NCBI GenBank assembly: GCA_038229295.1
Contig: JBBROO010000014.1
Span: forward strand, 3,131 to 67,130
Direction: 5' to 3'
Origin: JAJPGZ01 sp038229295
GTDB taxonomy: Bacteria > Verrucomicrobiota > Verrucomicrobiia > Chthoniobacterales > UBA10450
DNA length: 64,000 nt
This document shows, one piece after another, positions 57,405-64,000 of the stretch; positions within the stretch are counted from its first letter, which is position 1; the number at the start of each line of letters is the position of its first letter. A program made the position numbers and the translations under genes. The notes under the pieces are model-generated. The model made no database searches, was not told the DNA's origin, and saw only the letters and a list, made by a program, of their open reading frames with translations.

Positions 57405-58654
57405 TGAATTACGATCGCAGAGTTGTCATCACCGGCCTGGGTGTGGTCACGCCGATCGGAAACGATCTGGAAACATTTTGGGCGAACTTAAAGAATGGCG
57501 TCAGCGGGATTCGCCGCATCGCGGCTTTTGATACGACGGGGTACGATTGCCAGATCGGCGGCGAAGTCCGCGATTTTGATCCGAAAGGTTTTTTCAAAAC
57601 GACAAAGGATATCCGGCGCACCGATCGTTTCGCACAGTTGGCGATGGCGGCGGCGAAGATGTCGATCTTGGATAGCGGGCTCGATTTGGAAAAAATCAAT
57701 CACGACCGCTTTGGCGTTATCGTGAGCAGCGGCATCGGCGGTTTAAAGACGTTGCAAGAGCAGCACACCATTCTCCTGGCCAAAGGGCCGTCGCGCGTTT
57801 CGCCATTCACCATCCCGATGCTCATCAGCAACATGGCCAGCGGACTCATCTCGATGGAATTCGGATTGCGCGGACCGAATCTGTGCATCGTCACCGCATG
57901 CGCGACATCGAACAACGCGATCGGTGAATCATGGCGCATGATTAAGTTCGGCGACGCTGATGCTTTTCTCGCCGGCGGATCGGAAGCGTCAATCGTCGCG
58001 GTCGGTCTCGCCGGATTCAGCTCCATGAGAGCGCTCAGTACGCGCAACGATGAACCCGAGCGCGCGTCGCGACCGTTCGATCGAGATCGCGATGGTTTTA
58101 TCATGAGCGAAGGCGCGGGCGTGGTCGTGGTGGAAGAGCTCGAGCACGCGAAAAAGCGCGGCGCGAGAATTTATTGCGAGCTCGTCGGCTACGGACTTTC
58201 GGCAGATGCCTATCACATGACGGCGCCGCCGGAAGACGGCGAAGGCGCCGCGCGCGCGATGCAGCTCGCGCTCGATCACGGAAAGATCGACATCGATCAA
58301 GTCGATTACATTAATGCGCACGCCACTTCGACCGGGCTGGGAGACATCAGCGAAACGCGCGCGATCAAAAAGGTATTTGGCGACCTCGCTTATAAAATTC
58401 CGATCAGCGCCACGAAATCGATGACCGGTCACATTCTCGGTGGCGCCGGTGCGGTGGAAATGGCGGCGTGCGCGTTGACCATTCGGGATGGCGTGATTCC
58501 GCCGACGATCAATCTCGAGAACCCCGACGAGCAGTGCGATCTCGATTACACGCCGAACACGGCGAAGGAAAAGAAAGTGCGCGTGGCGTTAAACAACTCG
58601 TTCGGATTCGGCGGTCATAACGCCACACTTTTGGCGCGATCGTTCGAAGACTGA
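57404..58654 (+). CDS. fabF: 3-oxoacyl-ACP synthase II (FabF)
   Basis: The 416-residue condensing enzyme elongates acyl-ACP with malonyl-ACP. The catalytic triad Cys-His-His is visible: VTACATSNNAIG, NAHATSTGLGD and KSMTGHILGGAGAVE. The glycine-rich end NNSFGFGGHNATLL is typical. ATG 57404 overlaps the guaB3 stop. A motif copy at 57659 gives KMSILDSG, and KIDIDQVDYINA spans another (58283). Confidence 0.95.
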   Translation: MNYDRRVVITGLGVVTPIGNDLETFWANLKNGVSGIRRIAAFDTTGYDCQIGGEVRDFDPKGFFKTTKDIRRTDRFAQLAMAAAKMSILDSGLDLEKINHDRFGVIVSSGIGGLKTLQEQHTILLAKGPSRVSPFTIPMLISNMASGLISMEFGLRGPNLCIVTACATSNNAIGESWRMIKFGDADAFLAGGSEASIVAVGLAGFSSMRALSTRNDEPERASRPFDRDRDGFIMSEGAGVVVVEELEHAKKRGARIYCELVGYGLSADAYHMTAPPEDGEGAARAMQLALDHGKIDIDQVDYINAHATSTGLGDISETRAIKKVFGDLAYKIPISATKSMTGHILGGAGAVEMAACALTIRDGVIPPTINLENPDEQCDLDYTPNTAKEKKVRVALNNSFGFGGHNATLLARSFED

Positions 58655-58680
58655 ATCGACGTGTCGATGTCGATCTTGCG

Positions 58681-59145
58681 CTATTCGGCGAAGAGCGGAG
58701 CGGCGGAAATGTCGCTCGCGTCAAATTGAAATCCGTGAGCGCCGCGCTGCAACGATTTTAAAAGAGTAGAAACGTTGTGGGCCGCGGCGGTGGAATAGAA
58801 CCTAACGAGCCCGACGGTCGTGCGCGAACCGAACACGGTGATCATGATGGTGTCTTCATCGACCGAGTTCATGAACATGTGGCTGCCGTTGCCCTGATGA
58901 TAAAGCGCGTTGAATTCGACTTCGCCGATGCGCCGCGCGAGTTCGCACGTAGCCGCGAATGAACCCGCGGCCAGCGCGGCGATGATGGTGACATCCATGA
59001 CGGCGTGATCACCGAATTGCGAGATGACATTCCCGCCGCGATCGATGACGACGGTGAGATCCGCTTCGGCCTTCTTCAGAAAATCGCCGAGCACTCCGTC
59101 GAGCGTGGCCACGTCCTGAATGGTTAATACCGGGATCGCGTTCAT
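58681..59145 (-). CDS. Roadblock/LC7-domain protein (MglB-like)
   Basis: The 154-residue protein has the alpha/beta roadblock fold pattern (LGDFLKKAEADLTVVIDRGGNVISQFGD, IIAALAAGSFAATCELARRI, MITVFGSRTTVGLVRFY). Roadblock proteins of the MglB type are the GTPase-activating partners of MglA. The start overlaps by 4 bp the stop of the MglA-like gene. A homodimer with the GTPase is likely by family. Confidence 0.85.
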   Translation of the reverse strand: MNAIPVLTIQDVATLDGVLGDFLKKAEADLTVVIDRGGNVISQFGDHAVMDVTIIAALAAGSFAATCELARRIGEVEFNALYHQGNGSHMFMNSVDEDTIMITVFGSRTTVGLVRFYSTAAAHNVSTLLKSLQRGAHGFQFDASDISAAPLFAE

Positions 59146-59807
59146 GCTGATGCTTTCTGGCCGGGCGTTTCCACCGGAATGGCGACGGGCGCCGCCGGCA
59201 CACTGGAGGGCACGTCGCTCTGCTTGCTGAATTTGTGCAACAGGATTTGCGAAACGGCGTTGAGCGCCGCGAAAACATTCTGGCCGCTACTTGATACCAC
59301 TTCGAAACTTTGCAGCCGCTTCTTTCGATTGTTGAGCACGTACTCCATGTAGTTAACCGGAGCCACGTTCGGCAGATCGCGTTTGTTGTATTGCAAAATG
59401 CAGGGGATGTCGTCGATGGCGACGTTTTGTTTCGCCATGTTCTCTTCGAGATTTTTGAAACTCTCGACGTTCTCCTCCATTTTTTCCCACTGCGAATCGG
59501 CCACGAAACAGATTCCATCGACGCTGCGCAAAACCAGCTGGCGGGTCGCGTTGTAAATTACCTGCCCGGGCACGGTGTAGAGTTGGAACTTGGTGACGAA
59601 GCCTTTGATGACGACCGCGTTGAGCGGAAGGAAATCGAAGAACAATGTGCGATCGGCCGCGGTGGCGAGCGAAACGAGATCGCCGCGATTTTGCGGATTG
59701 ATGCGTTGATGGATGTAACTCAGGTTCGTCGTCTTGCCGCAAAGCGCGGGCCCGTAATAGACGATCTTGAATTGGATTTCGCGGCTCGCGTAATTAATGA
59801 TCGACAT
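59142..59807 (-). CDS. mglA: MglA-like small Ras-type GTPase
   Basis: The 221-residue GTPase has a P loop YYGPALCGKTTNL near residue 18, the switch II-like TVPGQVIYNATRQLVL, and NKRD as the guanine specificity motif (QYNKRDLPN). This is the MglA pattern, which sets cell polarity in Myxococcus and Thermus. The Pro/Ala-rich C-terminus is longer than in those. The gene overlaps the upstream Roadblock-tailed gene by 14 bp. Confidence 0.93.
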   Translation of the reverse strand: MSIINYASREIQFKIVYYGPALCGKTTNLSYIHQRINPQNRGDLVSLATAADRTLFFDFLPLNAVVIKGFVTKFQLYTVPGQVIYNATRQLVLRSVDGICFVADSQWEKMEENVESFKNLEENMAKQNVAIDDIPCILQYNKRDLPNVAPVNYMEYVLNNRKKRLQSFEVVSSSGQNVFAALNAVSQILLHKFSKQSDVPSSVPAAPVAIPVETPGQKASA

Positions 59808-61764
59808 TGGTGGGCTCCGGTTGCGCGTAGGTTTGCGAAAGTTCTTTGACCATTTCGGATAACTGGCTCTGGGTTTCGACCGCGAGTTCGGCGACGGCGT
59901 GTAGTGCCGTCAGGCAAATATTCCCCGACAGGAAAAAGCTGAGCGCGGCTTTGTCGCCATGGAGGGTCATCGCTGTGAGGCCGCCGAGTTTGGAATCAAC
60001 CATGTGTTTCTCGATGCGTTGCAGCAGCGAGGGTGCTACCGCGCAGAGACCTTCGACGGCGAATTCGTCTGGGAAATTTCCAGCCAAAATCAATCCATCG
60101 GCGAACGTGACCGAGCAGCCGGTGACGCCTTCGAGCGCACGCGCTCGCGCGACTACTTCTTTGGCATCGAGTTTCTTTTCGACTGGCGCCGCTTCTGCGG
60201 GCGACTCCACTTTTTTGATGTCGATCTTTTCGTTGTCGATCTTGTCGTTAGGCACGGTCGCTTCCACCTCGGCTGGCAGCGGCTCCGTCGCTTTCGGCAT
60301 CGGCTTCGCCTCCGTCTTGAAACGCTCCGCATCTTCTCGCGCCTTGATCGAGAACGGTGTCTCGATAATTTCTCCCGTTTCGATTTGCTCCTGGTCCGGC
60401 CGGACTTGCAGGGCGGCATCGGGAATATTTTTCAGCACCTCCTGCAGCGGCAACAATATCGGCGTCTCACTGGGATCGACGATCAACAGTTCCCGGAAGT
60501 TTACCGGCATGGCCGCTTGAAAAACTCTTGGAGCTATTGCGAGGCGACCAGTAACAAGCTGTGGCTGAATCAGCGCGAACGGAAATTCGATGCGCGCATC
60601 TGGCGGAACAATGGAAACGTCCCCGTTCAGCTGAAACGGTGGAATCGTTTGCAAGATCGGCAACAGCGGGATGGCGATCTTGATATCGTCCGCGGGCGAT
60701 TGCTTGCATGCGGTGGCGGGATCTTCCGCGCTCTGAGTCCGTTCCGTTCCCGGCACGAGCGTCTTCCTCGGACGAAGCGCATCCGACGGCGGCGAAATCT
60801 TGAATGGATTTCGCGCCGGCGGCCGAGTTGGAACGGGCGGCCCACTTGAGGCTGGAACTCGCTCAGAGGCAGACTCGCCCGTTCCGTTCGGTGGAAGTTT
60901 AAATGGAATTCTGGTCGGCGGCGCTGACTTCACGGGTGACGGCTCCGGCGTGGACGGCATCGCGACGCTCAATGGGATTGTCGATCTTGCGCGCGGCGGC
61001 GGGACGACTTCACGCACCGCATTTTCTGGTTCGGCCGCGGCGAGCGAGCTGGCGCTGGCCATTTCCACTTTGATTGGCGGAAGCGAGGACGTCTGCAAAG
61101 GCTCCATCGTGGTGCCGAAACGTTTTGTATCTTCGAGCGTCACTTGCAAAATGGGCGTCTCCACTTGCGGCACAGTGTGGTCGCGCTCCTGGTCGCCCCG
61201 CACGCGCGCGCTGCTGAATTGCTCGAGCACCTTGTCGTAAGGCAGCGGCAGATGCATTAATTCGGTGGACGGAACGCTGCGCAGGAAAATTTCGGGGATT
61301 TGTTCGTAAACTGCCGCCAGTGAAACCGTCGGCTTGCCCGTCGCCATTCCCTTTTCGATCTCCGATGCTTTAAGCAAAATCCGGCGACTTGGCTCCAGTG
61401 ACTCCGCCGGTTTCGCGTAGCCGCTCGGGATTTCCGAAAGAATGTCGGAGAGCTGAACAGAAATCGTGCGTTCCACTTTCGGTTCCAACGCCAGCGCCAC
61501 CGCCGGCGGCAATCCGCGCGATGTCCCTGCCGTATTGCGCGTTGTCGATCCTACAGACGAACGCGCCGCCGCACTATTGGCCGTCACATCGATAAGATCG
61601 CGCGACGTCATGGTGCGCGTGGAATTTGGCAGGACTGTTTTGCTGAGTTTTTCGCTGCTCGGTTTCTCGACCGGAACTGCGCGCACGACCACTGGTGAAA
61701 CCGGCGCGGACGGACGAAAACGGTCGCGCGCTTTTTGGAAAAGACTGAGAAATGGAATGTTCAT
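59794..61764 (-). CDS. Long linker protein with C-terminal Roadblock-like domain
   Basis: The 656-residue protein is mostly low-complexity, rich in Pro, Val, Ser and Glu, with repeated short motifs such as PPTRIPFKLPP and PTRPPARNPFKISPP. Several PLLPILQTIPPFQL/LLPLQEVLKNIPD-like segments recur (about residues 80-470) and may be binding repeats. The last 120 residues (CSVTFADGLILAGNFPDEFAVEG...) resemble a Roadblock domain. Tandem copies of the iterated motif encode NDKIDNEKIDIKK at about residue 510. It overlaps the MglA gene and probably tethers it; function inferred. Confidence 0.75.
   Translation of the reverse strand: MNIPFLSLFQKARDRFRPSAPVSPVVVRAVPVEKPSSEKLSKTVLPNSTRTMTSRDLIDVTANSAAARSSVGSTTRNTAGTSRGLPPAVALALEPKVERTISVQLSDILSEIPSGYAKPAESLEPSRRILLKASEIEKGMATGKPTVSLAAVYEQIPEIFLRSVPSTELMHLPLPYDKVLEQFSSARVRGDQERDHTVPQVETPILQVTLEDTKRFGTTMEPLQTSSLPPIKVEMASASSLAAAEPENAVREVVPPPRARSTIPLSVAMPSTPEPSPVKSAPPTRIPFKLPPNGTGESASERVPASSGPPVPTRPPARNPFKISPPSDALRPRKTLVPGTERTQSAEDPATACKQSPADDIKIAIPLLPILQTIPPFQLNGDVSIVPPDARIEFPFALIQPQLVTGRLAIAPRVFQAAMPVNFRELLIVDPSETPILLPLQEVLKNIPDAALQVRPDQEQIETGEIIETPFSIKAREDAERFKTEAKPMPKATEPLPAEVEATVPNDKIDNEKIDIKKVESPAEAAPVEKKLDAKEVVARARALEGVTGCSVTFADGLILAGNFPDEFAVEGLCAVAPSLLQRIEKHMVDSKLGGLTAMTLHGDKAALSFFLSGNICLTALHAVAELAVETQSQLSEMVKELSQTYAQPEPTNVDH
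60219..60243. repeat. Tandem pair of the iterated 10-mer
   Basis: TGTCGATCTT occurs at 60219-60228 and 60234-60243, 15 bp apart, followed by TCGTTAGGC at 60245. It encodes KIDNEKIDI in the linker protein. Confidence 0.92.
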
Positions 61765-61770
61765 GCGCGT

Positions 61771-63492
61771 CTAATGATCCTCCGAGGTGACGCGCCAGAT
61801 TTCCTCCAGCGTAGTGATTCCTTCGATCGCCTTCTCCACGCCGATCACGCGTAAGGTTTTCATTCCTTCGTTGATCGCCTGATTTTTTAGCGCGCTGGCC
61901 GAGGCGCGTTTAATGATGAGACGACGGATCGATTCCGAGACCGGCAACGCTTCGATGATCGCGAGCCGGCCCAGATAACCGCGGCCTTTGCACCGGTCGC
62001 AACCAGTCCCCTGGTAAAACACCGCGCCCTTCCCTTTTTCCATATTCAGTTTTTCGAAGACTTCCGGTTCGGGCACAAATTCTTCGCGGCAATTAGTGCA
62101 GACGCGCCTAACGAGACGTTGCGCGCAGCTCATTAACATCGAACTCGAGATCAAGAATGGCTCGATGCCCATGTCGTCGAGTCGGGTGATCGCGCCCGCC
62201 GCATCATTCGTGTGCAACGTGCTCAACACCTGGTGACCGGTCAGCGCCGCTTTCACCGCGATGTCGGCCGTTTCGTTGTCACGAATTTCACCCACCATCA
62301 CGATGTCCGGATCCTGTCGCAGGATGGAGCGCAAGGCCGACGCGAAATCGAGCCCGATATCGTTTCGCACCGCCACCTGGTTGATGCCGACAAGTTCGTA
62401 TTCGATCGGATCTTCGACCGTAACGATGTTGTACTGCGGGCTGTTCAACTCATGCAGCACCGAATAAAGCGTGGTCGTTTTTCCCGAACCGGTCGGGCCG
62501 GTGACCAAAATCATTCCGTGCGGCGCGTCGATCGCTTCCCGGAATTTGCTGAGCGTGTCGTCGTCCATGCCCATCTGGTCGATGCTGCTGGTGAGCGACG
62601 ATTTATCGAGAATACGAATGACGATTTTTTCGCCGTGCGCCGTGGGCAAGATCGAGATACGCAAGTCGACTTCTTTCCCCATCACCTTTATGCGAAAACG
62701 GCCGTCTTGCGGAATGCGCCGCTCGGCGATGTTCAGTCCTGCTAAAATTTTGATACGCGATGTGATCGCCAGTTGCAGCGCTTTCGGCGGCGACTCCGCC
62801 AGCATCAATTCGCCATCCACGCGATAACGCAGCTTCAGCGTGTTTTGAAATGGCTCGATGTGAATGTCCGACGCCTTCTCTTTGATCGCCTGCGCCAGAA
62901 TCAAATTGACGATCTTGATGACGGGCGCGTCTTCGCTATCGGCGGCGAGGCGGTCGAGGTCGATGTCTTCGCGCTTCGCCGTTTGCACTTCCAGGCTCTC
63001 GGCTGATTGCGCCGCTTCTTCCGAAACTTGGCGCAGCACCGCGCTCATGTTCGCGCCGCCCTGCACACCGCTGAGCGCGTCGTTCACCGCTTTCTCGGTC
63101 GCGATCATCGGCACGATGTCGAGCTGCACGCGTCGCTTTAAATCGTCGATCGCGAGCACGTTTGTCGGGTCCGACATCGCCACAAAAAGTTTTCCGTTCA
63201 GGCGCGCGATCGGCACCAGCATGTTCGCTTTCGCCATCTCGCGCGGTACCAGCGCCATTATTTCCTCCGGCACATGCACCTTGCCCAGATTCACCGGCGG
63301 CGTGTTCAGACAACGCCCCATGCTGAAAGCCATGTCCTGCTCGGTGACGAACTGTTTGTCCGTCAAAATTTTCAGCAACCGCCCGCCTTTGCTCTTCTGG
63401 ATGCCGACCGCTTCTTCAAGCTGATTCGGCAGCAGCAGACCGTCCTCGATCAGGACATCGGCGATGCGTTCTCCGAAAGATTTACTTCTCAT
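61771..63492 (-). CDS. GspE/PilB-type secretion or pilus-assembly ATPase
   Basis: The 573-residue ATPase has an N-terminal MshEN/GspE-N domain (FGERIADVLIEDGLLLPNQLE), Walker A GPTGSGKTTTLYS near residue 335, Asp box and Walker B (VTVEDPIEYEL, ILRQDPDIVMVGEIRD), HTNDAAGAITRL, and a zinc knuckle of paired Cys (CTNCREEF...CDRCKGRGYLG). It powers type IV pilus extension or type II secretion. The MglA/Roadblock neighbours favour a motility pilus. Confidence 0.93.
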   Translation of the reverse strand: MRSKSFGERIADVLIEDGLLLPNQLEEAVGIQKSKGGRLLKILTDKQFVTEQDMAFSMGRCLNTPPVNLGKVHVPEEIMALVPREMAKANMLVPIARLNGKLFVAMSDPTNVLAIDDLKRRVQLDIVPMIATEKAVNDALSGVQGGANMSAVLRQVSEEAAQSAESLEVQTAKREDIDLDRLAADSEDAPVIKIVNLILAQAIKEKASDIHIEPFQNTLKLRYRVDGELMLAESPPKALQLAITSRIKILAGLNIAERRIPQDGRFRIKVMGKEVDLRISILPTAHGEKIVIRILDKSSLTSSIDQMGMDDDTLSKFREAIDAPHGMILVTGPTGSGKTTTLYSVLHELNSPQYNIVTVEDPIEYELVGINQVAVRNDIGLDFASALRSILRQDPDIVMVGEIRDNETADIAVKAALTGHQVLSTLHTNDAAGAITRLDDMGIEPFLISSSMLMSCAQRLVRRVCTNCREEFVPEPEVFEKLNMEKGKGAVFYQGTGCDRCKGRGYLGRLAIIEALPVSESIRRLIIKRASASALKNQAINEGMKTLRVIGVEKAIEGITTLEEIWRVTSEDH

Positions 63493-63505
63493 TGTCGATC
63501 TTTCG

Positions 63506-64000
63506 TTAGGCGCGCGTCTCGAGCCGGTAAATCGATTGAAGGTTTTTCACGATCGCGCCCGGCCGCGCCAGATACCACGCCACTGTGTAATCGACCGATT
63601 GCTGCACCGCGTCGCGCCCTTCGGCGTCGAATGGATTACAACACGCCACCATGATCGTGCGGCTAACGAGATCGAACGGCACAAACAGTCGCCCGAGCGT
63701 GAGATGATCCGGCAACATCGGCGCGATCTGCCGGTCCACGTCGTAATATTCCAGCGGCACATAGGCAAATTTCGTCCGGTCGATCAACGCCGACAGCACC
63801 TTCTCCAGACACTTCACATCGTCTTTGCAAAGTTGGTCTAACATCGACACCGCCAGCGCCCGGCCGCTCAGGTTCTTGTTCAATTGCCTCATCTCTTCCA
63901 GCGCGGCTGCGATCTGCTCCTCATCGAAGAGCTGTTGCATGATCAAAAATTTCGCCAGGTCATCGTCGCCGCGGTCGGACAAATTCGCCGTCTTGCCCAC
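63506..64000 (-). CDS. GspE N-terminal-domain-like protein, 5' end possibly outside window
   Basis: The 164-residue visible part contains MshEN-like helices and ends after LVSRTIMVACCNPFDAEGRDAVQQ...YLARPGAIVKNLQSIYRLE, which resembles the N-terminal domain of PilB/GspE (the part just before the linker to the ATPase). It ends 13 bp before the ATPase start. The frame begins at a GTG at the edge and may continue beyond it. It may be a stand-alone second N-terminal domain or a cyclic-di-GMP-binding partner of the ATPase. Confidence 0.7.
   Translation of the reverse strand: MGKTANLSDRGDDDLAKFLIMQQLFDEEQIAAALEEMRQLNKNLSGRALAVSMLDQLCKDDVKCLEKVLSALIDRTKFAYVPLEYYDVDRQIAPMLPDHLTLGRLFVPFDLVSRTIMVACCNPFDAEGRDAVQQSVDYTVAWYLARPGAIVKNLQSIYRLETRA

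Noticed and set aside
1..64000. KOPS- or chi-like role for the iterated 10-mer
   Set aside because: Such motifs are polar along the replication arm, whereas here the two orientations are nearly equal (about 51 and 44).
1..64000. CRISPR array
   Set aside because: The repeats are short, dispersed and not regularly spaced with unique spacers; no cas gene is present.
1..64000. tRNA or rRNA genes
   Set aside because: No cloverleaf with a GGTTCRANNCC T-arm or rRNA-like sequence was noticed in the gaps; most gaps are too short.

Overview
The window reads as one continuous stretch of a moderately GC-rich bacterial chromosome, most likely a soil-type Verrucomicrobiota (Spartobacteria/Chthoniobacterales-like). 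That placement is inference. It rests on a division/cell-wall (dcw) cluster carrying a MurC-MurB fusion and ddl, a short primary-type sigma factor, remnants of ADOP/MacB-type permeases, secreted proteins with dockerin-like tails, and REP-like repeats that begin TGTAG and end CTACA. No rRNA, tRNA, CRISPR array, complete IS or prophage was seen.

Layout. 1-6.5 kb: an M3B peptidase (cut by the edge), a TPR protein, a serine hydrolase, a YjbQ-type protein, a secreted sialidase-like protein, hpt-moaD and yajQ. 6.5-13.7 kb: a TPR lipoprotein, a decayed regulator/permease locus, comM, the sigma factor and pyk. 13.7-20.5 kb: a DUF4142 protein, a TPR protein, mutS, and an ATP-grasp/metallopeptidase pair. 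20.5-26.6 kb: an accessory stretch with a tiny antitoxin-like ORF, a second permease remnant, two secreted 3D-domain proteins, two secreted Cys/His hydrolase-like paralogues, a sulfotransferase/class-IV aminotransferase pair and OsmC. 26.7-34.6 kb: a Tat-exported epimerase with an MFS carrier, a SfiI-like restriction-modification pair, a family-B DNA polymerase and an M20 amidohydrolase.

34.7-53.4 kb holds one leftward dcw operon: mraZ-rsmH-ftsL-ftsI-murE-murF-mraY-murD-(LysM gene)-ftsW-murG-murCB-ddl-ftsQ-ftsA-ftsZ. Most junctions overlap by a few bases, and four MraZ-type boxes lie in front. It covers cytoplasmic peptidoglycan-precursor synthesis up to lipid II, septal polymerisation and cross-linking, and the Z ring. 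MurE carries the DNPR signature of meso-diaminopimelate addition. 53.5-58.7 kb: a secreted YD-repeat-like protein, an ExbB/ExbD/TonB-like energiser set, a small zinc-ribbon membrane protein, a GuaB3-type protein and FabF. 58.7-64 kb: a leftward polarity/motility module with a Roadblock protein, an MglA-like GTPase, a long linker protein with a C-terminal Roadblock-like domain, and a GspE/PilB ATPase with a related upstream protein.

The most striking signal is not a gene. The 10-mer AAGATCGACA (reverse TGTCGATCTT), often extended to GCAAGATCGACA, occurs about 90 times by eye, on both strands, inside genes and especially at gene ends and in spacers. It forms tandem pairs 15-16 bp apart and perfect 12-bp inverted pairs, and it encodes recurrent peptides such as KIDN, DRQS, ARST, VDLA and LSIL. 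Density, lack of strand bias and position resemble the DNA-uptake sequences of Neisseria and Pasteurellaceae, and comM and a PilB-type ATPase are in the same window. A second 9-mer, GCCTAACGA/TCGTTAGGC, is also strongly over-represented.
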